Part shown: positions 8,368 to 16,632 of the stretch, piece by piece
Position numbering within the stretch: position 1 is the stretch's first letter
Layout: each line of letters starts with the position of its first letter
Assembly: GCF_029168335.1 (NCBI RefSeq)
Contig: NZ_JARGYC010000004.1
Coordinates: forward strand, 1-64,000
Origin: Psychromarinibacter sediminicola
GTDB taxonomy: Bacteria; Pseudomonadota; Alphaproteobacteria; Rhodobacterales; Rhodobacteraceae
Direction: 5' to 3'
DNA length: 64,000 nt
The notes under the pieces: generated by a model
Told to the model about the DNA's origin: nothing
Databases searched by the model: none
Seen by the model: only the letters and a program-made list of their open reading frames with translations
Made by a program: the position numbers and the translations under genes

Positions 8368-8383
8368 CTGACCATTTGGTCAA
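8368..8383. promoter_or_regulatory. Predicted RutR operator
   Basis: CTGACCATTTGGTCAA differs from the E. coli RutR consensus TTGACCA-NN-TGGTCAA at only the first base. It is the core of a near-perfect palindrome. It lies 73 nt upstream of the hydrolase start and about 90 nt upstream of rutR, positioned to control both directions. Confidence 0.75.
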
Positions 8384-8456
8384 ACTCTTTGCGGCCAGCG
8401 GCGGCGGCCTGGCGGAACGGAGCCGCACAAGAGGCGCGAATCGGAGAGGAGATACC

Positions 8457-9707
8457 ATGGCGGCACCCGGCGAGAACCTTCGGATCAACGGCGATCGGCT
8501 GTGGGAGTCGATCATGGAGATGGCCAGGATCGGCCCCGGCGTGGCGGGCGGCAACAATCGCCAGACGCTGACCGATGCGGATGCCGAGGGGCGCGCGCTG
8601 TTCCAGAGCTGGTGCGAGGCGGCGGGCCTGTCGATGGGGCTGGACACGATGGGCAACATGTTCGCCCGGCGCGAGGGCACCGACCCGGACGCGCTGCCGG
8701 TCTATGTGGGCTCGCATCTCGACACCCAGCCGACCGGCGGCAAGTATGACGGCGTGCTGGGCGTGCTGGGCGGGCTGGAGATCATCCGGTCGCTGAATGA
8801 CCTGGACATCAAGACGAAGCACCCGATCGTGGTGACCAACTGGACCAACGAGGAAGGCACGCGGTTCGCCCCCGCGATGCTGTCCTCGGGCGTGTTCGCC
8901 GGCGTTCACGAGCAGGACTGGGCCTATGATCGCGAGGATGCCGAGGGCAAGCGGTTCGGCGACGAGTTGGTGCGGATCGGCTGGAAGGGCGACGAAGAGG
9001 TGGGCCAGCGCAAGATGCATGCCTTCTTCGAATTGCATATCGAACAGGGCCCGATCCTGGAGGCCGAGGGCAAGGATATCGGCGTGGTCACCCACGGCCA
9101 GGGACTGTCCTGGACGCAGGTGACGATCACCGGGAAAGAGGCGCATACCGGCTCCACCCCGATGCCGATGCGGCGCAACGCCGGGCTGGGCATGGCGCGG
9201 GTGCTGGAGCTGGTGGACGACATCGCCCGCTCGCACAAGCCGCATGCCGTGGGCGCGGCGGGGCATATCGACATCTATCCCAACTCGCGCAACGTGATCC
9301 CGGGCAAGGCGGTGTTCACGGTGGATTTCCGCTCGCCCGACCTGGAGGTGATTAAGAAGATGGAGACGCGGATGCGGCAGGAGGCCGAGGAGATCTGCGA
9401 CGACATGGGGCTGAAGGTGAAGTTCGAGAAGGTCGGCGGCTTCGATCCGGTGGAATTCGACAAATCCTGCGTCGAGGCGGTGCGGAACGCGGCGGAACGC
9501 CTGGGATACTCGCACAGAAACATCGTCTCGGGCGCCGGGCACGATGCCTGCTGGATCAACCGGGTGGCGCCGACGGCGATGGTGATGTGCCCCTGCGTCG
9601 ACGGGCTGTCGCATAACGAGGCCGAGGAGATCTCGCCCGAATGGGCGCGCGCGGGCGCCGAGGTGCTGTTCCACGCGGTCGTCGAGACGGCGGAGATCGT
9701 GGAATGA
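8457..9707 (+). CDS. Zn-dependent N-carbamoyl-beta-alanine amidohydrolase-like (M20) hydrolase
   Basis: This 416-aa enzyme is probably the last step of reductive pyrimidine breakdown, hydrolysing N-carbamoyl-beta-alanine to beta-alanine, CO2 and ammonia. It shows the M20/M28 two-metal ligands: GSHLDTQPTGGKYDG (H87, D98), TNEEG (E132/E133), HIEQG (H194) and a C-terminal SHNEAEE histidine. The start at 8457 has GGAGAGGAGATACC upstream. Alternative family activities are allantoate or L-carbamoyl-amino-acid hydrolysis. Neighbouring dihydropyrimidinase and preTA favour beta-ureidopropionase. Its stop codon overlaps the next gene's start (ATGA). Confidence 0.9.
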   Translation: MAAPGENLRINGDRLWESIMEMARIGPGVAGGNNRQTLTDADAEGRALFQSWCEAAGLSMGLDTMGNMFARREGTDPDALPVYVGSHLDTQPTGGKYDGVLGVLGGLEIIRSLNDLDIKTKHPIVVTNWTNEEGTRFAPAMLSSGVFAGVHEQDWAYDREDAEGKRFGDELVRIGWKGDEEVGQRKMHAFFELHIEQGPILEAEGKDIGVVTHGQGLSWTQVTITGKEAHTGSTPMPMRRNAGLGMARVLELVDDIARSHKPHAVGAAGHIDIYPNSRNVIPGKAVFTVDFRSPDLEVIKKMETRMRQEAEEICDDMGLKVKFEKVGGFDPVEFDKSCVEAVRNAAERLGYSHRNIVSGAGHDACWINRVAPTAMVMCPCVDGLSHNEAEEISPEWARAGAEVLFHAVVETAEIVE

Positions 9708-9934
9708 GGGGGCCGGGATTTGTCGCCGTCGCCGCGCTGATCTTCGCGCTGCCCGCCGGGGCGGCCGAGCATCGCCAGACCGTAGAGGTGACCCCGCTGG
9801 ACCACGCGCTGCCGCTGGGCTTCGCCGAACAGCTTCCGGCCGGTGTCACGCCCGCGGACGTCTTCGTCAGCGAGGACGGCTGCTACTATTACCGCAAGGA
9901 CGGACAGTACTTCTTGCTCGACTGCGTCGGCTGA
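9704..9934 (+). CDS. Small exported protein of unknown function
   Basis: This 76-aa protein has a signal peptide: MRGPGFVAVAALIFALPAGAAEH with likely cleavage after AGA-A. The mature part is about 55 residues and ends DGQYFLLDCVG, with two cysteines (CYYY and DCV) that could form a disulfide. The start overlaps the hydrolase stop by four bases, so it belongs to this operon. The function is not recognised. It resembles small periplasmic proteins of Rhodobacteraceae, but I cannot tie it to transport or catalysis. Confidence 0.7.
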   Translation: MRGPGFVAVAALIFALPAGAAEHRQTVEVTPLDHALPLGFAEQLPAGVTPADVFVSEDGCYYYRKDGQYFLLDCVG

Positions 9935-9997
9935 CACGGCGCGCGAAACACCGAACCGAGGGCCGGCAACACGGCCCCAACACAACAGGGGACTGAC

Positions 9998-11455
9998 ATG
10001 ACCACAGTCATCAAGAACGGAACCGTCGTGACCGCCGACCTGACCTACAAGGCGGATGTCGCGGTCGACGGCGGCAAGATCGTCGAGATCGGGCCGAACC
10101 TGAAGGGCGACGAGGAGCTGGACGCGACGGGCTGCTACGTGATGCCCGGCGGGATCGACCCGCACACGCATCTGGAGATGCCGTTCATGGGGACCTACTC
10201 CACCGACGATTTCGAGAGCGGCACGCGCGCGGCGCTGGCCGGCGGGACCACGATGGTGGTGGACTTCGCGATCCCCAGCCCGGACGGGCAGGGCCTGCTG
10301 GACGCGATCCAGATGTGGGACAACAAGTCGACGCGCGCCGCCTGCGACTATTCCTTCCACATGGCGATCACCTGGTGGGGCGAGCAGGTGTTCAACGAGA
10401 TGGAAACGGTGGTGAAGGACCGCGGCATCACCACCTTCAAGCACTTCATGGCCTACAAGGGCGCGCTGATGGTCAATGACGACGAGCTGTTCGCGTCGTT
10501 CCAGCGCTGCGGCGAACTGGGCGCGCTGCCGCTGGTCCATGCCGAGAACGGCGACGTGGTGGCCGACCTGCAGGCCAAGCTGATGGCCGAGGGCAATAAC
10601 GGCCCCGAGGCGCATGCCTATTCCCGGCCGCCGGCCGTCGAGGGCGAGGCCGCGAACCGCGCGATCATGATCGCCGACATGGCGGGCGTGCCGCTTTACG
10701 TGGTGCATGTCTCCTGCGAGGAGGCGCACGAGGCGATCCGCCGGGCGCGGATGCAGGGCAAGCGGGTCTATGGCGAGCCGCTGATCCAGCACCTGACGCT
10801 GGACGAAGGCGAGTATTTCGACAAGGACTGGGACCATTCCGCCCGCCGCGTGATGTCGCCGCCCTTCCGCAACAAGCAGCACCAGGAGTCGCTCTGGGCG
10901 GGGCTGCAGTCGGGCTCGCTGTCGGTGGTGGCGACGGACCACTGCGCCTTCACCACCGAGCAGAAGCGCTACGGCGTGGGCGACTTCACCAAGATCCCCA
11001 ACGGCACCGGCGGGTTGGAAGACCGGATCCCGATGCTGTGGACCTATGGCGTGTCGACCGGGCGGCTGACCCCGAACGAGTTCGTCGCGGTCACCTCGAC
11101 GAACAGCGCCAAGATCCTGAATTGCTACCCGAAAAAGGGCGCGATTCTGGTGGGCGCGGATGCCGATATCATGGTGCTGGACCCGGAGAAGGAAAAGACG
11201 ATCAGTGCCAAGACCCAGCAGTCGGCCATCGACTACAACGTCTTCGAGGGCAAGCACGTGAAGGGCCTGCCGCGCTATGTCCTGACCCGCGGCAAGGTCG
11301 CGGTGCTGGACGGCGACATGAAGCACGAGCCCGGGCACGGGGAATTCGTCAAGCGCGAGCCGGTGAACCCGGTGAACAAGGCGCTGTCGACCTGGAAGGA
11401 GCTGACCGCGCCGCGCAAGGTGGAGCGGACGGGCATTCCGGCCAGCGGGGTCTGA
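9998..11455 (+). CDS. hydA: Dihydropyrimidinase (D-hydantoinase family)
   Basis: This 485-aa enzyme opens the ring of dihydrouracil or dihydrothymine to give N-carbamoyl-beta-alanine or its methyl analogue. It is a cyclic amidohydrolase with the binuclear zinc ligands DPHTHLE (H56, H58), the FMAYKG motif whose lysine (K154) is expected to be carbamylated, LVHAENGD, VVHVSCEEAH and ATDHCAF. Length fits the family. An AACAGGGGACTGAC ribosome binding site precedes the ATG. It acts between PreTA and the M20 hydrolase, completing the three-step reductive pathway encoded in the window. Confidence 0.96.
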   Translation: MTTVIKNGTVVTADLTYKADVAVDGGKIVEIGPNLKGDEELDATGCYVMPGGIDPHTHLEMPFMGTYSTDDFESGTRAALAGGTTMVVDFAIPSPDGQGLLDAIQMWDNKSTRAACDYSFHMAITWWGEQVFNEMETVVKDRGITTFKHFMAYKGALMVNDDELFASFQRCGELGALPLVHAENGDVVADLQAKLMAEGNNGPEAHAYSRPPAVEGEAANRAIMIADMAGVPLYVVHVSCEEAHEAIRRARMQGKRVYGEPLIQHLTLDEGEYFDKDWDHSARRVMSPPFRNKQHQESLWAGLQSGSLSVVATDHCAFTTEQKRYGVGDFTKIPNGTGGLEDRIPMLWTYGVSTGRLTPNEFVAVTSTNSAKILNCYPKKGAILVGADADIMVLDPEKEKTISAKTQQSAIDYNVFEGKHVKGLPRYVLTRGKVAVLDGDMKHEPGHGEFVKREPVNPVNKALSTWKELTAPRKVERTGIPASGV

Positions 11456-11470
11456 GCCGGAGGCCGGGGC

Positions 11471-11950
11471 GTGCAATGGATCGACCTGATCGCCGATATC
11501 TCGACGGTCGCCGCCGCGCTGGCGGTGATCGTCACCACGGTCTTCGTGTGGCGGCAGGTCGGGCTGCAGCGCACCGACGTGGACACCGAGGTGCGGCGGC
11601 TGCAGCGGGAATCGCTGGCGACCATCCACGAGGCGCTGCAGGACGAGAAGTTCCGGGATGCGCGGGCGGAGTTCTTTGCCGGCCCGCATCAGCGCGCCTA
11701 TGACGACCTGTCGGATGTCGAGAAACGCCGGGCGCGGTTCATCCTGGCGGTCTACACCCTGCTGGCCCGGATGGTGGAGAGCGGCGCGATCGACGAAGGG
11801 CTCTATCGCGACTACTGGCGCGGCACGCTGCTGCGCGACTGGGCGCGGCTGGAGAATTTCGTGGCCGGAGAACGGCTCGGCACGCGCAACCACGGGCTGT
11901 TCACCGGCACGGAGCGGCTGGCGGAAAGCTGGAGCAAGGCCGATGCCTGA
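11471..11950 (+). CDS. Membrane-anchored DUF4760-like protein
   Basis: This 159-aa protein begins with GTG, 15 nt after the hydA stop. One N-terminal membrane helix (ISTVAAALAVIVTTVFVWRQV) is followed by a soluble helical region with LATIHEALQDEKFRDARAEF and DVEKRRARFILAVYTLLARMV. The order is reminiscent of DUF4760-type proteins, but that match is from memory. It lies inside the pyrimidine operon with no known role there. The close spacing and shared strand make co-transcription likely. Confidence 0.7.
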   Translation: MQWIDLIADISTVAAALAVIVTTVFVWRQVGLQRTDVDTEVRRLQRESLATIHEALQDEKFRDARAEFFAGPHQRAYDDLSDVEKRRARFILAVYTLLARMVESGAIDEGLYRDYWRGTLLRDWARLENFVAGERLGTRNHGLFTGTERLAESWSKADA

Positions 11951-11959
11951 CGGGGTCCG

Positions 11960-12355
11960 GTGATGTTGCGGCTGCGCACGCTGACGGGCCTGATCGCGGC
12001 CTATGTGACGGGAACCTGGGTGATCGGGTTTCTCGCCGCCGGGCCGTCGGGGGCGGGGCTGGTGGACGTGCTGCGGCTGCCGTTCCAGCTGATGCTGCCG
12101 CTGGGCCTTCTGGCCCTGGGGATCGGCGCCCTGCTGGTGGTCTTCATCGGGCGGCGCGGGCCGAAGGGACCGGTCCCCTATGCGGTGGGCGTGGCCTTCC
12201 TGCCGCTTGTCTCGCTCGTCGCGCTGCGCGCGATGATGGGCGTGTCGCTGACCGAGCACCTGTTCGACAGCCCCGGTTTCCTGGCGGCGCTCTTCGCCGG
12301 GGGCGGGGTCGCCGGCCTGGTGTTCTGGTGCGTCTATCACTGGGGAGAGGCGTGA
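11960..12355 (+). CDS. Small integral membrane protein
   Basis: This hypothetical 131-aa protein has about four hydrophobic stretches (residues roughly 8-25, 35-60, 72-90, 103-127) and short polar loops. The start is GTG at 11960 or the adjacent ATG at 11963; I cannot decide between them. Its stop overlaps the next start. No motif identifies a transporter or enzyme. It is part of the tightly packed hydA-to-ABC-transporter run and may be an accessory membrane component. Confidence 0.65.
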   Translation: MMLRLRTLTGLIAAYVTGTWVIGFLAAGPSGAGLVDVLRLPFQLMLPLGLLALGIGALLVVFIGRRGPKGPVPYAVGVAFLPLVSLVALRAMMGVSLTEHLFDSPGFLAALFAGGGVAGLVFWCVYHWGEA

Positions 12356-12786
12356 TGGCGGCGCTGCGCGGGGTGCTCGAAGCGGCGGTCTATGTGGAGG
12401 ACCTGGACGCGGCGGCGGGCTTCTACGCGGGCCTGCTGGGGCTTGAGGAGATCCTGCGGGTCGAGGGGCGGCACGTGTTCTTCCGCTGCGGCACGACGGT
12501 CGTGCTGTGCTTCATCGCCGAAGCGACACGGGTGCCGACCGACAACGCCAGGCTGCCGGTGCCGCCGCACGGGGCCGACGGCGCGGGGCATATCTGCTTC
12601 GCCGTCGCGGGCGCGGAGCTTGACGAATGGCGCGGGCGGCTGGAGGCTGCCGGCGTGGGGATCGAGGCGGATTTCGAATGGCCGAACGGGGCGCGGTCGA
12701 TCTACGTGCGCGATCCGGCGGGAAACTCGGTAGAATTCGCCGAGCCGCGGCTGTGGAACATCGAGATGGGGGACGGATACGCTTGA
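12355..12786 (+). CDS. VOC-family protein in the pyrimidine operon
   Basis: This 143-aa protein has the glyoxalase/bleomycin fold pattern: AAVYVEDLDAAAGFYAGLLGLEE at the N-terminus and NGARSIYVRDPAGNSVEFAEP at the C-terminus. GGGGAGAGG precedes the start, which overlaps the previous stop (GTGATG). It is the second VOC gene in this locus and differs clearly from the one between preT and preA. The substrate is unknown. The next gene begins at a TTG overlapping this stop. Confidence 0.82.
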   Translation: MAALRGVLEAAVYVEDLDAAAGFYAGLLGLEEILRVEGRHVFFRCGTTVVLCFIAEATRVPTDNARLPVPPHGADGAGHICFAVAGAELDEWRGRLEAAGVGIEADFEWPNGARSIYVRDPAGNSVEFAEPRLWNIEMGDGYA

Positions 12787-13559
12787 GCGTCATCGAGGCA
12801 AGCGACCTGGGACTGACCTTCCAGACGAATGACGGGCCGGTGCATGCCCTGTCGAAGATCGGCCTGACCGTGGAGAAGGGCGACTTCGTCTCGTTCATCG
12901 GGCCGTCGGGCTGCGGCAAGACCACCTTCCTGCGCTGCATCGCGGCGCTGGAGACGCCGACCGAGGGCACGCTGACGGTGAACGGGATGACCGCCGACGA
13001 GGCGCGGCGCAACCGGGCCTACGGCTACGTGTTTCAGGCGGCAGGGCTGTACCCGTGGCGGACGATTGCGGGAAATGTGCGGCTTCCGCTGGAAATCATG
13101 GGGTATTCCAAGGCCGAAATGTCGGAAAGGGTCAAGCGGGTGCTGGACCTCGTCGACCTGGCGGGCTTCGAGAAGAAGTATCCCTGGCAATTGTCGGGCG
13201 GGATGCAGCAGCGCGCCTCGATCGCTCGGGCGCTGGCCTTCGACGCCGACATCCTGCTGATGGACGAGCCCTTCGGCGCGCTGGACGAGATCGTGCGCGA
13301 CCACCTGAACGAGCAGCTCCTGAAGCTCTGGGACCGGACCGAGAAGACCATCGCCTTCGTGACCCACTCGATCCCCGAGGCGGTGTATCTCTCGACCCGG
13401 ATCGTGGTGATGAGCCCGCGGCCGGGCCGGATCACCGACGTGATCGAAAGCCCGCTGCCGAAGGAGCGGCCGCTGGACATCCGCGACTCGACGGAGTTCC
13501 TGGAGGTGGCGCACCGGGTGCGCGAGGGCCTGCGCGCGGGGCACGCCTATGACGAGTGA
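12783..13559 (+). CDS. ABC transporter ATP-binding protein, NitT/TauT/ThiZ type
   Basis: This 258-aa cytoplasmic ATPase energises the importer encoded downstream. It shows Walker A GPSGCGKTT, Q-loop FQAAGLYPWRT, signature LSGGMQQR, Walker B ILLMDEPFGALD and switch THS. The start is TTG overlapping the upstream TGA; no ATG or GTG sits at a suitable place and the N-terminus then reads as expected for the family. The NMT1-type binding protein and the pathway genes suggest uptake of a pyrimidine or its degradation intermediate. Confidence 0.93.
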   Translation: MSVIEASDLGLTFQTNDGPVHALSKIGLTVEKGDFVSFIGPSGCGKTTFLRCIAALETPTEGTLTVNGMTADEARRNRAYGYVFQAAGLYPWRTIAGNVRLPLEIMGYSKAEMSERVKRVLDLVDLAGFEKKYPWQLSGGMQQRASIARALAFDADILLMDEPFGALDEIVRDHLNEQLLKLWDRTEKTIAFVTHSIPEAVYLSTRIVVMSPRPGRITDVIESPLPKERPLDIRDSTEFLEVAHRVREGLRAGHAYDE

Positions 13560-13568
13560 GGGCCGGAG

Positions 13569-13778
13569 ATGAGCGTGCGCCGCTGGCTGATGGCGATCGG
13601 GCTGGTGCTGTGGCTGGTGCTGCTCGGCGTCTGGGTGCTGGGCGAGCCGCCCGAGGAGGGCGCCCTGTCGACCGCGCTGGGCATCGCGATCGTGGTGCTG
13701 CCGCTGCTTCTGGCCAACGAGATCATGACCCTGTTCCAGGCCTGGCTGCGCAAGCGGCGGGAGAAGCGGGATGCGTAA
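13569..13778 (+). CDS. Small two-TM membrane protein within the ABC operon
   Basis: This 69-aa protein has two hydrophobic helices (about residues 7-25 and 34-57) and a basic tail RKRREKRDA. It lies between the ATPase and the first permease gene and overlaps the latter by 8 bp. A GAGGGCCGGAG ribosome binding site precedes the ATG. It is too short for a permease. An accessory role in the transporter is inference from its place. Confidence 0.65.
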   Translation: MSVRRWLMAIGLVLWLVLLGVWVLGEPPEEGALSTALGIAIVVLPLLLANEIMTLFQAWLRKRREKRDA

Positions 13779-14628
13779 CGTCTTTCCGATCCTGACCGTC
13801 GTCGCGGCCATCGTGCTTCTGTGGTACGCGGGGGCGGTGTGGATGAACAGCGCCTGGACGCTGGACCGCGCGGACGGGCCGCTGAGCTTCGGCGAGGTCG
13901 TGCGCGACACGATGAGCCAGGACCGCCCGCGGCTGCCGGCGCCGCACCAGATCGGCGCCGAGCTCTACGACACGGTGATCGACAAGGCTGTCACCTCGAA
14001 ACGGAGCCTCGTGTTCCACGGCTGGGTGACGCTGCGCTCGACGCTGACGGGCTTCGCGCTGGGCACGATCATGGGCATCCTCATGGCGGTCGCGGTGGTC
14101 TATTCGCGCACGGCGAGCATGACGCTGATGCCGTGGGCGATCATCAGCCAGACCATCCCCATCGTCGCCATCGCGCCGATGATCATCGTGCTGCTGGCCT
14201 CCATCGGCGTCGAGGGGCGCGCGGTGCCGAAGGCGATCATCTCGGCCTATCTGTGCTATTTCCCGGTGCTCGTGGGCATGGTGAAGGGCCTGCGCTCGCC
14301 CGACGCGATGCAGCTGGACCTGATGCGCACCTACAATGCGAGCGCGTCGCAGGCGTTCTGGAAGCTGCGGCTGCCCTCGTCGGTGCCCTACCTGTTCACC
14401 TCGCTGAAGGTCGGGATCGCGGCGGCGCTGGTGGGCACCATCGTGGGCGAGCTGCCGACCGGCGCGATCCGCGGGCTGGGCGCGCGCATCCTGATCGGCG
14501 ACCAGTTCGGCAACCCGATCATGATCTGGTCGGCGCTGATCGCCGCGGCGGTGCTGGCCGGCGTGCTGGTGAGCCTGGTGGCCGTGATGCAGGGCGTGGC
14601 GATGAAGCGGATGGGGTTCGCGCGATGA
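13771..14628 (+). CDS. ABC transporter permease 1 (NitT/TauT-like)
   Basis: This 285-aa inner-membrane permease has about six hydrophobic segments. The EAA-like loop region is around DLMRTYNASASQAFWKLRLPSSVPYLF, the usual ATPase contact of BPD transport permeases. A long first periplasmic segment (about residues 25-85) precedes the BPD domain. It pairs with the second permease gene at 14696, so the transporter has a heterodimeric membrane part. The gene overlaps the preceding small membrane protein. Confidence 0.92.
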   Translation: MRNVFPILTVVAAIVLLWYAGAVWMNSAWTLDRADGPLSFGEVVRDTMSQDRPRLPAPHQIGAELYDTVIDKAVTSKRSLVFHGWVTLRSTLTGFALGTIMGILMAVAVVYSRTASMTLMPWAIISQTIPIVAIAPMIIVLLASIGVEGRAVPKAIISAYLCYFPVLVGMVKGLRSPDAMQLDLMRTYNASASQAFWKLRLPSSVPYLFTSLKVGIAAALVGTIVGELPTGAIRGLGARILIGDQFGNPIMIWSALIAAAVLAGVLVSLVAVMQGVAMKRMGFAR

Positions 14629-14651
14629 TCCGGGGTCGGTCGAGATTTCAT

Positions 14652-14684
14652 GCCTCCGGCGGGCGTATTCTTGCCAAGATGAAG
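14652..14684 (+). repeat. Short intergenic repeat, copy 1
   Basis: A 33-bp segment between the two permease genes shares its right half (CGTATTYTTGCCARGATGAA) with the copy at 35383-35403. That is 19 of 21 identical bases when the last G is included. Similar GTATTTTTGCCAAGATGAAG strings are, from memory, common between genes of Rhodobacteraceae. Confidence 0.6.
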
Positions 14685-14695
14685 CGGGGGACGGC

Positions 14696-15541
14696 ATGGG
14701 ACTGGTGATCGCCGCGCTGATCGTCTGGGGCGTGGGCTGGGGCCTGAACGTGGCCGTGGCCAATTCGCGCCGGTCCGACACGCTCGCGGGGAAGATCGCG
14801 GTGCCCGTGGTCTTCGGGATCACCGTGATCGTGATGTGGGAACTCATGGTGCGCGGGCTGGAGGTGTCGCCCGTCATCCTGCCGGCGCCCACCGCCATCG
14901 CCGCCACCTTCGCGGCCGAGACCGAAACGCTCTGGGGCGATTTCCGGCAGACGGTGATGAAGGGCGCGCTGTCGGGCTTCGTCATCGGTTGCGCGGCGGC
15001 CTTCGCGGCGTCGCTCTTGGTGGACCGGGTGCCGTTCCTGCAGCGCGGGCTGCTGCCGATCGGGAACTTCGTGGCGGCGCTGCCGATCGTGGGGATCGCG
15101 CCGATTCTGGTGGGCTGGTTCGGCTTCGACTGGCAGTCGAAGGCGGCGGTCGTGGTGGTGATGGTGTTCTTCCCGATGCTGGTCAACACCGTCTCGGGGC
15201 TGGCCGATACCGGGCCGATGCAGCGCGACCTGATGAAGACCTATTCGGCAAGCTATTGGCAGACCTTGTGGAAACTGCGCCTGCCGGCCGCGATGCCGTT
15301 CATCTTCAACGGGCTGAAGATCTCGACGACGCTGGCGCTGATCGGGGCGATCGTGGCGGAGTATTTCGGCTCGCCGACGCGCGGCATGGGGTTTCGCATC
15401 TCGACGGAGGTGGGCCGCCTGGGCATTGATATGGTCTGGGCGGAAATCACGGTCGCCGCCATCGCGGGCTCGGTCTTTTACGGGCTGGTGGCGGCGATCG
15501 AACGGGGGCTGACCTTTTGGCATCCCTCGCAACGGACCTGA
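14696..15541 (+). CDS. ABC transporter permease 2 (NitT/TauT-like)
   Basis: This 281-aa inner-membrane permease has the EAA-like region DLMKTYSASYWQTLWKLRLPAAMPFIFN, nearly the same layout as permease 1. That indicates a duplicated pair forming a heterodimeric channel. A GCGGGGGACGGC stretch before the ATG serves as a ribosome binding site. It is followed after 34 nt by the binding-protein gene. Role: passage of the pyrimidine-type ligand across the inner membrane. Confidence 0.92.
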   Translation: MGLVIAALIVWGVGWGLNVAVANSRRSDTLAGKIAVPVVFGITVIVMWELMVRGLEVSPVILPAPTAIAATFAAETETLWGDFRQTVMKGALSGFVIGCAAAFAASLLVDRVPFLQRGLLPIGNFVAALPIVGIAPILVGWFGFDWQSKAAVVVVMVFFPMLVNTVSGLADTGPMQRDLMKTYSASYWQTLWKLRLPAAMPFIFNGLKISTTLALIGAIVAEYFGSPTRGMGFRISTEVGRLGIDMVWAEITVAAIAGSVFYGLVAAIERGLTFWHPSQRT

Positions 15542-15575
15542 GACAGGTCGCAACGACAACAAGGAGGTAACGACC

Positions 15576-16559
15576 ATGATGAAACGGATGATGGGGGCGC
15601 TGGCGCTGGGCCTGGCGGCCACCGGGGCCCAGGCCCAGGACGAGGTGACGCTGCAGCTGAAATGGGTCACCCAGGCGCAGTTCGCGGGCTACTACGTGGC
15701 CAAGGAGAAGGGGTTCTACGAGGACGAGAATCTCGACGTCACGATCAAGCCGGGCGGCCCCGACATCGCGCCGACCCAGGTGATCGCCGGCGGCGGCGCC
15801 GACGTGATCGTGGAATGGATGCCCGCGGCGCTGGCCGCGCGCGAGCGGGGCTTGCCGCTGGTCAATATCGCGCAGCCGTTCAAGTCGTCGGGCATGATGC
15901 TGACCTGCCTGAAGGAGACCGGCATCGAGGGGCCCGAGGACTTCCCCGGCCGCACGCTGGGCGTGTGGTTCTTCGGCAACGAGTACCCGTTCCTGAGCTG
16001 GATGAGCCAGCTGGAGATCCCGACCGACGGCGGCGAGGACGGGGTCGAGGTGCTCAAGCAGGGCTTCAACGTCGATCCGCTCTTGAACAAGCAGGCCGAC
16101 TGCATCTCGACCATGACCTATAACGAGTACTGGCAGGTGATCGACGCCGGCATCACCGAGGACGAACTGATCACCTTCAAGTACGAGGACCAGGGCGTCG
16201 CGACGCTGGAGGACGGCCTGTGGGTCATGGAGGACGATCTGAAGGATCCGGCCTTCGTGGACAAGATGGTGCGGTTCGTGCGCGCCTCGATGGAAGGCTG
16301 GAAATACGCCGAGGAGAACCCCGACGAGGCGGCCGAGATCGTGCTGGAATACGACGAGACCGGCGCCCAGACGGAAAAGCACCAGAAGCGGATGATGGGC
16401 GAGATCGCCAAGCTGACCCAGGGGTCGGAAGGCGCGCTGGACCCGGCCGATTTCGAGCGGACGGTGGAATCGCTGCTGTCCGGCGGCTCGGACCCGGTGA
16501 TCACAGAGCATCCGGGCGACGCGGCCTGGACGCATGAGATCACGGACGAGGCGCTGTAG
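15576..16559 (+). CDS. NMT1/THI5-like periplasmic substrate-binding protein
   Basis: This 327-aa protein has a signal peptide (MMKRMMGALALGLAATGAQAQDE). The mature start LQLKWVTQAQFAGYYVAKEKGFYEDENLDVTI is diagnostic of the NMT1/ThiY family, which binds formylaminopyrimidine, HMP or other pyrimidine-like ligands. AAGGAGGT lies upstream of the start, the strongest ribosome binding site in this operon, as expected for an abundant binding protein. Placement at the end of a pyrimidine-degradation operon supports uracil/thymine or a hydantoin-like ligand. A clear terminator follows. Confidence 0.93.
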   Translation: MMKRMMGALALGLAATGAQAQDEVTLQLKWVTQAQFAGYYVAKEKGFYEDENLDVTIKPGGPDIAPTQVIAGGGADVIVEWMPAALAARERGLPLVNIAQPFKSSGMMLTCLKETGIEGPEDFPGRTLGVWFFGNEYPFLSWMSQLEIPTDGGEDGVEVLKQGFNVDPLLNKQADCISTMTYNEYWQVIDAGITEDELITFKYEDQGVATLEDGLWVMEDDLKDPAFVDKMVRFVRASMEGWKYAEENPDEAAEIVLEYDETGAQTEKHQKRMMGEIAKLTQGSEGALDPADFERTVESLLSGGSDPVITEHPGDAAWTHEITDEAL

Positions 16560-16585
16560 GCATCCCGCCCGCCGGATCAACGAAA

Positions 16586-16613
16586 AAAGGCCCCGTTCCG
16601 GCGGGGCCTTTCT
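16586..16613. terminator. Bidirectional rho-independent terminator
   Basis: The stem AAAGGCCCC / GGGGCCTTT with loop GTTCCGGC has an A-run on the left and TTTCTT on the right. It ends the pyrimidine operon on the plus strand and can end the lipoprotein gene on the minus strand. Confidence 0.85.
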
Positions 16614-16632
16614 TCATGGCGGCGTCCGGGCC

